Assembly (NCBI RefSeq): GCF_923081025.1
Contig: NZ_CAKLPZ010000003.1
Location: 1-64,000, forward strand
Length of the DNA stretch: 64,000 bases
Reading direction: 5' to 3'
Origin: Neolewinella maritima
GTDB lineage: Bacteria > Bacteroidota > Bacteroidia > Chitinophagales > Saprospiraceae
This document shows positions 25,358 to 33,469 of the stretch, piece after piece. Made by a program: the position numbers and the translations under genes. Numbering within the stretch: position 1 is the stretch's first letter; each line of letters begins with the position of its first letter. The notes beneath the pieces are model-generated. The model was not told where the DNA came from and did no database searches. It saw only the letters and a program-made list of their open reading frames with translations.

Positions 25358-26935
25358 CTAGAGCTTAACGAAGCGGCTGCTGACGGCGTAGCCCTCTGCA
25401 TCCCGTACGTGGATCAGGTAGACGCCGGGGGCGAGGTCGCTGACGGGCAGCATGGAGCGTCCGGTGTCGGCTACGGATACCTGACGGAGCAGGCGGCCGG
25501 TCATGTCGCGCAGTTCGATGCTGATCTGCTGGATGACGGCACCTTCGGTGAGCACTGCGGTGGGGGCGGCCAGTGTAGTGGCGGGCTGGAGATCCCAGCT
25601 TACGGTCACCTCACCCAGGTCGCTGGGGTTGGGGAATACACTGATCTCCTGTGCAAGCGCGCTGCTGGCTGCCTGACGGAAGTTGTTGCCATTGGTCCAG
25701 TCAGAGGTAGCGCCATCACAGTTGCTACGGACACGCCAGGTGTAGGTGGTGCGGCGGTCGACGGTAAGCGAAGCGGCTGTACCGTTGACGGTACCCGAGG
25801 CAAAAAGGCTGCCGTTGGCGTACACCTCGATCTCGTAGTTGAGGGCGCCGGAGGCACCGAGCCAGGAGAAGTTCGCGGTACGGTTGCGGTTGCTACGGGT
25901 AGCCTGCAGTCCGGTGGGCGCGGCACAGCCTGCGGTAGGTGGCTCGGGCTCGGGATCGGTGGGAGGCGTAACGGTGCCGTCACAGGACGAGGAGAGCAAC
26001 TCGGGGCGGGCGGCGCTTACGGCAGCCCACATACGGTCCTTCTGACCGATGGTGAACAGGTTCATGCAGCCGTCGTCCGAGTAGTCCATGTAGTTCTGGA
26101 ACATGTCGGGCAGGTCATTGCCGGTGTTCTTCTTACCCTTGGGGGCACAGCTGTTGGGACCGGGGTAGACGCAAGCTCCACCCGTGTAGTTGGGTGCGCC
26201 GGCGGTGGGGGTATCGCTGACGAAGTCGTCTACGCTACAGCCACCGTCGCCCCAGATGTGGCGCAGGTTGAGCCAGTGGCCTACCTCGTGGGTAGCGGTG
26301 CGACCCAGGTCGAAGGGCGCCGAAGCGGTGCCCGTAGTACCTACGAAGCGGTAATCCAGCACGACACCGTCCGTAGCGGCGGGTCCGCCGGGGAACTGGG
26401 CGTAGCCGAGGATGCTACCGCCGATCTCGCAGATCCACATGTTGAGCGACTGGGTGGGGTTGATGGCGTTGGCGCCGCCGGTACCGGATGACTTGACGGC
26501 GTCGTTGGTGCCGAAGCTACTGCGGGTGGTCGCCACGCGGTTGACGGTGGTGAGGCAGAACTCGATTTCGGAGTCAGCGGCTACCCCGACGAAGTCGGCG
26601 GGGGTATTGCTGCGGTCGGCGTTGAGGCGGCGGAAGTCTTCGTTCAGTACCTGGATCTGGCTATTGATCTGGGCGTCGGAGATGTTTTCGGTGCTGTTCT
26701 TGTACACGACGTGTACGATCACGGGGATGGTCAGTATGCCTCCGGAGAGGGCTTTTTCCTGTGCGGCGGCATCGTACTGCTCGGTGAAGCGTTCGATGCG
26801 TTCCAGCTGCAGCTGGCGGGTGGGGTCCTGTTGGATCTGCTGTTCCAGGTAGTCCATGGAGCCACAGTTGCGTTGGGCCGAAGCCAGGCCGGACACGGCC
26901 AGTAAACACGTAAAGAGTAGAAGTCTTAAATTCAT
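25358..26935 (-). CDS. Secreted M43-type (pappalysin-like) metalloprotease with T9SS sorting domain
   Basis: Extracellular zinc protease of 525 residues. It starts at ATG 26935 with a signal peptide cleaved near LASA-QR. The M43 catalytic motif HEVGHWLNLRH supplies His216, Glu217, His220 and His226, followed by IWGDGGC and conserved cysteines (DNCAPK-type loop around CVYPGPNSC) and a Met-turn region (NYMDYSDDGCM), all typical of cytophagalysin-like enzymes. A fibronectin III domain (about 330-420) and a type A sorting domain (VFPNPSDLGE to VSSRFVKL) complete it. A weak promoter box (TACATTCG, minus strand, 26974-26981) lies 39 bp upstream. It converges with the oxidoreductase operon across the palindrome. 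Confidence 0.93.
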   Translation of the reverse strand: MNLRLLLFTCLLAVSGLASAQRNCGSMDYLEQQIQQDPTRQLQLERIERFTEQYDAAAQEKALSGGILTIPVIVHVVYKNSTENISDAQINSQIQVLNEDFRRLNADRSNTPADFVGVAADSEIEFCLTTVNRVATTRSSFGTNDAVKSSGTGGANAINPTQSLNMWICEIGGSILGYAQFPGGPAATDGVVLDYRFVGTTGTASAPFDLGRTATHEVGHWLNLRHIWGDGGCSVDDFVSDTPTAGAPNYTGGACVYPGPNSCAPKGKKNTGNDLPDMFQNYMDYSDDGCMNLFTIGQKDRMWAAVSAARPELLSSSCDGTVTPPTDPEPEPPTAGCAAPTGLQATRSNRNRTANFSWLGASGALNYEIEVYANGSLFASGTVNGTAASLTVDRRTTYTWRVRSNCDGATSDWTNGNNFRQAASSALAQEISVFPNPSDLGEVTVSWDLQPATTLAAPTAVLTEGAVIQQISIELRDMTGRLLRQVSVADTGRSMLPVSDLAPGVYLIHVRDAEGYAVSSRFVKL

Positions 26936-27151
26936 GAGTATGGGTTAGGAGGGTTCAATTCGCTTGATGGGGGGCGAATGTAAACCATAAAGATGTAGGA
27001 ACAGTACTTCTGACCGATTGAAATACTTATTTATTGCCGCAGCAACCATTTTTATTAGGGCGGTAGTCATTTTGACAAAATCGATGACGCTCCTTTTTGG
27101 CTGCTCCTTACTGCTCGTCCCGGCCCTACCGCCTGACCTTCAGCCGCGTGC

Positions 27152-27159
27152 TACCTTTG
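27152..27159 (+). promoter_or_regulatory. -7 promoter box placed 4 bp before the PHP gene ATG
   Basis: TACCTTTG matches TAnnTTTG exactly and ends four bases before the ATG at 27164. With the usual start of transcription about 5-7 bases after the box, the mRNA would be leaderless. Confidence 0.5.
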
Positions 27160-27163
27160 CCCC

Positions 27164-28051
27164 ATGCTAGCCAACCACCACGCCCATACTCACTTTAGCG
27201 ACGGGGTGGGGGAGCCCCGTGACTACGTCCGTCAGGCCATCCGGGAGGGGTTCACCAGCTATGGCTTCAGCGACCACGCCCCCATCGCACCGCGCGACAT
27301 CGGCTCTATGAAGCTGGCCGCACTGACCGACTACTCCGCTGCGATCGCCGCGCTTCAGACGGAGTTTGCCGGTCAGATCACGCTCTTCAAGAGCCTCGAA
27401 GTCGATTACCTGCCCGGCGTGATGAACGTCAGCAGCCCCCACATCCTGGCGGCCGGACTCGACTATACCGTAGGGGCGGTGCACTTTGTAGACGAGCTTC
27501 CCGGCGGTCAACCGTGGAGCTTTCAACGGCCCAATCCGGTCTTCAAGCGCGGCATCGATACGATCTTCGGGGGCAGCGCCCGCGCGATGGTCGAGCGCTA
27601 CTACGCCCTGGTGCGCGAGATGGTCACCCAGCATCCCCCGGATGTGGTCGCACACCTCGACCGGGTCAAAAAACGCAACGCCGACGGTACGTACTGGGAC
27701 GAGCGCGCTGACTGGCACGTTGCCGCCGTAGAAGAAACCCTGGACGCCGTAGCCGCCGCCGGCTGTATCCTTGAAGTCAACACCCGCGGTATCTACCTCA
27801 ACGAAATCACCGATACCTACCCCAGCCGCTGGATCGTGGAACTGGCCCACGCCCGCGGTATCCGCCTGCAGGTGAACTCCGATGCCCACCGCAAGGACCA
27901 TATCTCGGGAGGCTTTGCCGAGGCCTACGGTATGCTACAGGATATCGGTGTAGAGCAGGTACACCTATTCGACGGGCAGGAGTTCGTGCCCGCTCCTCTT
28001 ATCCAACCGTGGCGCGGCGACGCAGCTGGCCCTCCGAGGCCGTCACATTGA
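27164..28051 (+). CDS. PHP-domain phosphatase, histidinol-phosphatase-like
   Basis: PHP proteins are metal-dependent phosphoesterases; the HisJ/HisK branch removes phosphate from histidinol phosphate. The 295-residue product shows the metal-binding series HAHTHFSDG (His8, His10), FSDHAP, SLEVDY, GAVHFVD, VVAHLDRVKK and the terminal NSDAH. ATG 27164 is the only start that keeps the first motif. No his operon genes are near, so histidine synthesis is plausible but not proven; a general phosphoesterase role remains possible. Its 3' end overlaps the convergent acetate kinase-PduL gene by 53 bp. The promoter box lies immediately before the ATG, suggesting a leaderless transcript. Confidence 0.9.
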   Translation: MLANHHAHTHFSDGVGEPRDYVRQAIREGFTSYGFSDHAPIAPRDIGSMKLAALTDYSAAIAALQTEFAGQITLFKSLEVDYLPGVMNVSSPHILAAGLDYTVGAVHFVDELPGGQPWSFQRPNPVFKRGIDTIFGGSARAMVERYYALVREMVTQHPPDVVAHLDRVKKRNADGTYWDERADWHVAAVEETLDAVAAAGCILEVNTRGIYLNEITDTYPSRWIVELAHARGIRLQVNSDAHRKDHISGGFAEAYGMLQDIGVEQVHLFDGQEFVPAPLIQPWRGDAAGPPRPSH

Positions 28052-29765
28052 GTACGCCGGAGTCGCCGGACTGGATCTCGGCGGCGTTGCCCTCGTCGGT
28101 ATCGATGTGCATTTCCAGCTTGTAGTCGGGGGAGACGCGGATGAGCACGTTGCCAAAGGTGAGGCCGCGGTCGCTGGTGCCGATGGCTACCTCCACCACG
28201 TCGCGGTCCTGTACGCCAAACTGGGCGGCATCTTCCGGAGTCATGTGAATGTGGCGCCAGGCGCAGATCACACCGTCCTCCAGATCGGCCGAGCCGGCGG
28301 GGCCCAGTAGCTGACAGCCCGGCGTGTTTTCCACCTTGCCGGACTCCCGCACCGGCGCGTCGATGCCCAGAAAGAACTCATCGGTCCGCGAGATCTCCAC
28401 CTGATCGGCCGAGCGTAGGGGACCCAGGATGCGGACCCGCTCGATGCGGTTGCGGGGGCCAACTACGGTGACGGTCTCCTCGGCGGCGAACTGTCCGGGC
28501 TGACTGAGGTACTTTTTGACGGTAAGCTCGTGGCCCTCGCCGTAGAGCTTGTCCAGGGTAGCACGCGTGAGGTGGCAGTGGCGGGCCGAGATGGCGATGG
28601 GGATAGTGGGCAGGGTATTGACCTCATCCTCATGGCGTAGCAGCTTGGCGCAGTCGCGGGCGATGGCGAGCTGCTCGTCGGTGCGGATGGCCAGCAGCTT
28701 GACGCGGCTGTGGGAGCGGCTGAAGGAGATCACGTCCTCCGTGTCGGTGAGTGCGAGGGTATTGTTGAGGTCCTCGTCGATGATGGCGCCGAGGTAGTCG
28801 AGCCGCTGGGCGGCGCGGTGGCGGATCACGCTGGAGTTCTCGCCGATGCCGCCGGTGAAGACGATGGCGTCCACCCCGCCCATGACTGCGGCGTAGGCAC
28901 CGATATACTTGCGCAGGCGGTGGGTATAGACCTGCACGGCCAGCTGGCAATCGGGGTCGCCCTCGGCGGAGCGCTCCAGGATGCTGCGCATGTCGTTGCC
29001 GGCGCCACTCAGGCCCTTGAGTCCGCTGTCGCGGTTCAGTAGTGCGTCGATGGCCGCGGTGTCCATACCGGTCTTACGCTGCAGGTAGGCGGGGATGCCG
29101 GGGTCGATGTCACCGCTGCGGGTACCCATCACCAGCCCCTCTAGTGGCGTCATGCCCATGCTGGTCTCGATGCTGCGGCCAAATTCGATGGCCGTGACGC
29201 TACAGCCGTTGCCGAGGTGGCAGCTGATGATGCGCAGGTTGCGGTAGTCGTCCTTGAGGAAGGTGGCGGCGCGACCGGCCACGTACTTGTGGCTCATGCC
29301 GTGGAAGCCGTAGCGGCGGATGCCGTGCTCCCGCATCAGGTCCTTGGGCAGGGCGTAGGTCTGCGCCCGCTTGGGCAGGCTGTGGTGGAAGGCGGTATCG
29401 AACACGGCAAACTGCGGCAGGTCGGGCCAGAGCTCCCGCGCCAGCCGGATACCGGCTAGGTTGACGGGGTTGTGCAGGGGGGCGAGGTCGCTGAGGGCTT
29501 CGATCTGTTGTTCTACCCCATCCGTGATGCGGGTAGCCCCGTCGAACGCCGCTCCGCCGTGTACGACGCGGTGGCCGATGCCCTCGATGTTCAGGCCGCT
29601 GACCTTATCCTTCAGCTCCAGCAGGAACGGGTGCAGGGCACTGCGGTGGCCGCCGCGGTCGAGCAGGCGGTCGGCACCAAGTTCGAAAACACGTTCGCCG
29701 GTGCCGGCTTCCACCACGGCTGCTTTGATGGAGGAGCTGCCGGCGTTGAGGACTAAAATATGCAT
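27999..29765 (-). CDS. ackA: Acetate kinase fused to PduL-type phosphate acyltransferase
   Basis: The 588-residue protein joins both enzymes of the acetate pathway. Residues 1 to about 378 are acetate kinase: N-terminal NAGSSSIK, Arg66 in HRVVHGG, catalytic Asp123 in FDTAFHHS, GTRSGDIDPG (214-223), FTGGIGEN (303-310) and Glu364. From about 385 to the end it is a PduL domain, the zinc-dependent phosphotransacylase unrelated to Pta: the two zinc-binding HxH motifs are present (His396/398 in ARHCHLT, His505/507 in WRHIHMT), with FFLGIDAPVR and the C-terminal LEMHIDTDEGNAA. Acetyl-CoA could thus be converted through acetyl phosphate to acetate and ATP by one polypeptide. No microcompartment signal extension is seen. 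It lies 47 bp after the GH130-like gene on the same strand and overlaps the convergent PHP gene by 53 bp. Confidence 0.95.
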   Translation of the reverse strand: MHILVLNAGSSSIKAAVVEAGTGERVFELGADRLLDRGGHRSALHPFLLELKDKVSGLNIEGIGHRVVHGGAAFDGATRITDGVEQQIEALSDLAPLHNPVNLAGIRLARELWPDLPQFAVFDTAFHHSLPKRAQTYALPKDLMREHGIRRYGFHGMSHKYVAGRAATFLKDDYRNLRIISCHLGNGCSVTAIEFGRSIETSMGMTPLEGLVMGTRSGDIDPGIPAYLQRKTGMDTAAIDALLNRDSGLKGLSGAGNDMRSILERSAEGDPDCQLAVQVYTHRLRKYIGAYAAVMGGVDAIVFTGGIGENSSVIRHRAAQRLDYLGAIIDEDLNNTLALTDTEDVISFSRSHSRVKLLAIRTDEQLAIARDCAKLLRHEDEVNTLPTIPIAISARHCHLTRATLDKLYGEGHELTVKKYLSQPGQFAAEETVTVVGPRNRIERVRILGPLRSADQVEISRTDEFFLGIDAPVRESGKVENTPGCQLLGPAGSADLEDGVICAWRHIHMTPEDAAQFGVQDRDVVEVAIGTSDRGLTFGNVLIRVSPDYKLEMHIDTDEGNAAEIQSGDSGVLNVTASEGQLRRRATVG

Positions 29766-29812
29766 AGGTCAGAGGGGGTATGGCCGCTTAACCCCGAACG
29801 CCCCCTTCCCGT

Positions 29813-30964
29813 TCAGTCGCGCACGGCTACGCCTACCATAGAATCAGCCGTACCGTAGTACAGGAACCATTTGCCCCGGAAGTAGACCAGCCCTTCGATG
29901 AAGGTGGTACCGGAGGCGTACTGCCCCGTCAGCTCGTGCGGCAGACTGGGCTGGATGAAGGGTTCCTCCATCCGGTCCAGTAGTATGGTGGGGTCTTCGG
30001 CGCTGAACAGGGCCTGTCCACCGCTGTAGGCCCCCGGTCCGGCGCCCATGTAGCGCAGGGAGTCGGTCAGCTCGTTTTGTCCGTTATAGAGCACGAGGAT
30101 CCCGGCGTCGGTGAGCAGGGCGGGCGGCCCTGGCTCGCTCAGCCGGCTGTCGAACTGTCCGGGCCGCAGGGGCAGTGGATCGAAGAGGGTGGAGTCGGGG
30201 TTGAGCACGGGCGTCCAGTCGAGCAGGTCGTCGCTGTGCGCCAAGCCTACGACGGCATCGCCCCAGTACATCCAGTACTTGCCGTTGATGGGCGTGGCGA
30301 CGAGTTCGCCCCTGGCGTTGAGCTGGCAGACCACGGAGCCCGACTTCGACCAGGTATCGTGAAACTTGCCGCCGAAGGCATCCTGGAAGACGGGGCCGTG
30401 CTTGGTCCAGTCGGTCAGGTTGGTCGAGGTAGCGGAGCAAAGCCGCGCCGCCTCCTGATTGTAGGCGGTATAGAGCATGAGGTAGCTGCCGTCGGGAAGC
30501 TGCACTACGCGGGGGTCTTCGCAGCCGCCCGGGTCTTCGAACTCCTGGTTGTTGTCCGGCCCGGGGTAGAGCACGGGGGCGTTGCGGCGCACGAAATTGA
30601 TGCCGTCTCCGCTGGCGGCCAGACCGATGCGGCTGGTGCGGCGGCCCAGCGTGGCGCGGGGATTGTCTTCGGCGCGAAAGAACAGGTACACGCTATCGCC
30701 GCGCACGACGGCACCGGGGTTGAATACATCGGCACGCTGCCAGCGGACATCCTTGCCCGTCAGCGGATCGGAAAACGAATAGCTACTATCGGCTTGCAGA
30801 ATGGGGTTTTCGGCGGGCTTGGTGAAGCCGGTGAGCCAGGGGTCGGCTCCGGAGAGTGCCGCGTCCGCGACCGTGGTATCCGTAGTGGCCGGAGCGGTAG
30901 ACGTACGGCAGGCACCGAGGGTCAGGGTCAGCAGGGCAGTAAAGAAGAGCGGGAGGTAGCGCAT
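29813..30964 (-). CDS. GH130-like five-bladed beta-propeller lipoprotein
   Basis: GH130 enzymes cleave beta-mannosides, mostly by phosphorolysis. The 383-residue product has a lipoprotein signal (TLTLGAC, Cys19) and is probably at the outer membrane or periplasmic face. The propeller shows family-type motifs: YLFFRAEDNPRATLG, FEDPGGCEDPRVV (the EDPR block contains the conserved Asp) and MLYTAYN, then MYWGDAVVGLA and VLYNGQNE. Phosphorylase members are usually cytoplasmic, so a lipoprotein form suggests a hydrolase or a divergent activity. It precedes the acetate kinase fusion on the same strand with a 47-bp gap. Substrate is not predictable; GH43/GH32-clan relatives are the alternative. Confidence 0.82.
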   Translation of the reverse strand: MRYLPLFFTALLTLTLGACRTSTAPATTDTTVADAALSGADPWLTGFTKPAENPILQADSSYSFSDPLTGKDVRWQRADVFNPGAVVRGDSVYLFFRAEDNPRATLGRRTSRIGLAASGDGINFVRRNAPVLYPGPDNNQEFEDPGGCEDPRVVQLPDGSYLMLYTAYNQEAARLCSATSTNLTDWTKHGPVFQDAFGGKFHDTWSKSGSVVCQLNARGELVATPINGKYWMYWGDAVVGLAHSDDLLDWTPVLNPDSTLFDPLPLRPGQFDSRLSEPGPPALLTDAGILVLYNGQNELTDSLRYMGAGPGAYSGGQALFSAEDPTILLDRMEEPFIQPSLPHELTGQYASGTTFIEGLVYFRGKWFLYYGTADSMVGVAVRD

Positions 30965-31050
30965 GGAGGGGTCGGTTGATCGACAAGTTTAACACTTTGT
31001 GAAGGGCTCCGGGCATAAAGCCGGTGTATAGGATGATATTACTGTACACT

Positions 31051-31914
31051 ATGTTTGTCCGTAGCCTCCCCGTTCTACTTCTAAGCCTCTTACTGAGCAG
31101 CCCGCTGACGGCCCAGACCTGCCGCACGATCGCCAGCCGGGTGGGCATCAACGAACAGCCGCTCTTTGCCCCTGCGGGTAGTACGGAGGCCGACTTCCGT
31201 GCGTTTTACCTGAGTGGCGCGGTCGTCCCGGTCCCGCTGCGGGGGAGTCTTTCGAGACTGCCGGAGCCAGACTCCCTGACGACCTACCGCCGGGGCATCA
31301 TTGATCCGGCGGACTGCCATGCTATACCAGATACGACCACCTTCGAGCCCGTACGCTACACCCTGGTACCGGACAAAAGTGCCACGGTCACCTTCCGGCA
31401 GTCCGTCGACGCCATCGACCGCATCAGCTTTACCGTATTCCGCGATGGCTACGATCCGGCTGCGGACAACTGCCCCGATTTTCTTACTTCCTCCTTTGTA
31501 CTGAGCGGTAACACACCGTCGCTCACGGTCGACCTGGTGGGCGGGGTGACCTACGTTCTGGTCGTGGCCGCAGGACAGGCGCCCACCGATACCATTCCAT
31601 TTGACTACACCATCGAAGTAAGCAACGAGACTGGCACGGTCCCGACTTTTTACCGCGGTACCCCTCCGACGGACGATACCGCCTACACTTACCTGGCCGT
31701 ACAGCGTAGCGTGGTAGTGGCAGCATCGGAAACCGCCGACTTCCGCACCCTGGCCCGTGGAGCTTACGACGTATACGGCCTCAGCTATGGCACCAAAGAC
31801 ACGGAGATCACGCAGTTTATCGGGGGTTCACTCGATGATATCCGTACCGATCCACGGGGCCGCCCCCGCTGCACGCAGCTATCCGACAACGCGCAGGATA
31901 TCCTGATTCAATAG
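31051..31914 (+). CDS. Secreted hypothetical protein
   Basis: The product (287 residues from ATG 31051) has a strong signal peptide (LPVLLLSLLLSSPLTAQ) and then an all-beta-looking sequence with Thr/Asp-rich strands. The segment near DGYDPAADNCPDFL and VDLVGGVTYVLVVA resembles PPC-like or jelly-roll beta domains, but I do not recognise a family. Three in-frame starts exist (GTG 31024, ATG 31033, ATG 31051); the last gives the best signal peptide. It has no T9SS sorting domain, so it may stay periplasmic. It stands alone, divergent from the GH130-like gene. Confidence 0.75.
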   Translation: MFVRSLPVLLLSLLLSSPLTAQTCRTIASRVGINEQPLFAPAGSTEADFRAFYLSGAVVPVPLRGSLSRLPEPDSLTTYRRGIIDPADCHAIPDTTTFEPVRYTLVPDKSATVTFRQSVDAIDRISFTVFRDGYDPAADNCPDFLTSSFVLSGNTPSLTVDLVGGVTYVLVVAAGQAPTDTIPFDYTIEVSNETGTVPTFYRGTPPTDDTAYTYLAVQRSVVVAASETADFRTLARGAYDVYGLSYGTKDTEITQFIGGSLDDIRTDPRGRPRCTQLSDNAQDILIQ

Positions 31915-31998
31915 TGTCGGGTAGGCTGCAATGTTAACTCAATGTAAACTATGTGTTAAGCCAGTTCGTTATATTCGTTCATTGTAAAGGAATATCTC

Positions 31999-32493
31999 AT
32001 GGCTTCTACCTGCTTTCGTGAAGAGCAACGCTTTCGCAACCCCGGCCTATTGGCCCTCCTTGGCCTGTTCTCGGTACTGGCTGTATACCGCCTCACGGTA
32101 CTGCTGGTCGTAGGCGCTACGGTAGCCCAACTGGCCGTACTTGCTCTCATCGGTGCGGTCATCGGAGTAGCCTGGTACTTCGTGCTGCGCTCCCGACTGC
32201 GCATCAAGGTTAGCGCGCGGCACCTGAAGGTGAAGACCAAGGGTATCCTGCTGCACAAGCTCAAGCTCCCCACGAAGGATATGGTCGACTGCACCTACGT
32301 AGACGTGGCCCCCGGCGCCCGCTGGTCCGGCACCCTGACCCATCCGGCCTCCGATTTTACCAGCATCGACTTCGGCGGACGGCGCGGCATCTGCGTACGG
32401 ATGCGCAACGGAAAATCCTACTTCATCGGTTCGGATGAGCTGTACGCACGGCGCGACGAACTGCCTCTTCCAACACCCGATCCTGCCAGTTAA
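31999..32493 (+). CDS. Small membrane protein with two transmembrane helices and a PH-like tail
   Basis: The 164-residue product has two hydrophobic segments (about 15-37 and 42-62), then a basic strand-rich domain of about 100 residues (RLRIKVSARHLKVKT, GICVRMRNGKSYFIGSDE). This layout resembles bacterial PH-like (YdbT/YokE type) membrane proteins that are often unannotated. No catalytic residues are seen. Its last 71 bp overlap the convergent formimidoyltransferase gene. Function unknown. Confidence 0.75.
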   Translation: MASTCFREEQRFRNPGLLALLGLFSVLAVYRLTVLLVVGATVAQLAVLALIGAVIGVAWYFVLRSRLRIKVSARHLKVKTKGILLHKLKLPTKDMVDCTYVDVAPGARWSGTLTHPASDFTSIDFGGRRGICVRMRNGKSYFIGSDELYARRDELPLPTPDPAS

Positions 32494-33430
32494 AGGGGGC
32501 CAACTCATTCAATCCAAGTACCAGTACAGCCAGGTCCATCTCCTGCGCGTAGTCCGTCTCCCAGCAAAAGCCCCGGGCGGCGGCGCGCAGGTGCGATGCG
32601 GGTACCAGACCGACCAGCTCGGAGCCTGTAACCTCCGTACCCAATTCCCGGGCCAGTCCGGTGGCCGTGAGGTATACCTGGGCCAGCGGTGTCCGATCTG
32701 GATCCACTACGTTACAGCTGACTTGACAGCGGTCGTACTCATCGATGTGCCAGCCGATGGCCCTGAGGCCGGGAAAGAGTCCGGGCCGTCCCCCCGTACC
32801 ACTGCCACGCAGGCGTCCCGCCAGCTGCCGGGCCTGCGCCAGGGTAGCGGTGGGGTGCAAATTGATGTTCCAGGCGATGAGAAAGGGGCGTACGCCCAGT
32901 ACCGTAATCCCCAGCCGGGGGTGGGGGCGTGCCGGACCGAAATCCGGCTGCCACTCCGGGTCGGCTAACTTCTCAGTCAGGCCTTCGTATTCCCCCCGCC
33001 GGATCGCGGCCAGGTTGCAGCGGGTGGGGTGAAGGGCACTGTCAGCGTACAGGTACACGGGTAGGTCGAAGCGTTCGGCGAGCCGGCGGCCCAACACCTG
33101 CGTCCCCGCCCGCGCTTCCTCCTCGGTCACGCCGGAGACGGGGATGAAGGGACAGACGTCCACCGCGCCGCTACGGGGATGGGTGCCCCGGTGCTGCCGC
33201 ATGTCGATGAGCCGGTCCGCTACGGTGTATACCTCCTCGGCCGCCATGAATACCGCTGCCGGGGTGCCGGCGAAGGTGAATACCGTACGGTGCGCCCCAT
33301 GGCCCGTATCCTGGTGTAGCAGGTAGCAGTCCGGCGTAGCATGGATCACTTGGGCAATGGCCTGCAGGACCCGGGGGTCGCGTCCTTCGCTGACGTTGAC
33401 GACACATTCCAGGAGGGGGGAGGGGGGCAT
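32423..33430 (-). CDS. ftcD: Glutamate formimidoyltransferase (FtcD N-domain type)
   Basis: The enzyme moves the formimino group from formiminoglutamate to tetrahydrofolate in histidine degradation. From ATG 33430 the product has 335 residues and contains only the formiminotransferase part: LLECVVNVSEGRD at the start, DTGHGAHRTVFTFAG, IDMRQHRGTHPRSGAVDVCPFIP with the catalytic-region histidines, and KLADPEWQPDFGP. The cyclodeaminase domain is absent, as in many Bacteroidota where it is a separate gene. The in-frame ATG at 33460 adds ten unlikely residues. Other hut genes are not nearby. Its end overlaps the convergent membrane protein gene by 71 bp, and it is divergent from the TPR lipoprotein with about 40 bp between starts. 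Confidence 0.93.
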   Translation of the reverse strand: MPPSPLLECVVNVSEGRDPRVLQAIAQVIHATPDCYLLHQDTGHGAHRTVFTFAGTPAAVFMAAEEVYTVADRLIDMRQHRGTHPRSGAVDVCPFIPVSGVTEEEARAGTQVLGRRLAERFDLPVYLYADSALHPTRCNLAAIRRGEYEGLTEKLADPEWQPDFGPARPHPRLGITVLGVRPFLIAWNINLHPTATLAQARQLAGRLRGSGTGGRPGLFPGLRAIGWHIDEYDRCQVSCNVVDPDRTPLAQVYLTATGLARELGTEVTGSELVGLVPASHLRAAARGFCWETDYAQEMDLAVLVLGLNELAPFNWQDRVLEEAVRRAVRTAHPNR

Positions 33431-33469
33431 AGGATTTTTTGGGCTTGGCGCGTTTAGCAAAGAAAACCA

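Noticed and set aside
25331-26491. Plus-strand ORF of 386 codons opposite the M43 protease
   Set aside because: Gly/Val-rich frame with no recognisable domain, entirely antisense to a well-supported secreted protease; a shadow.
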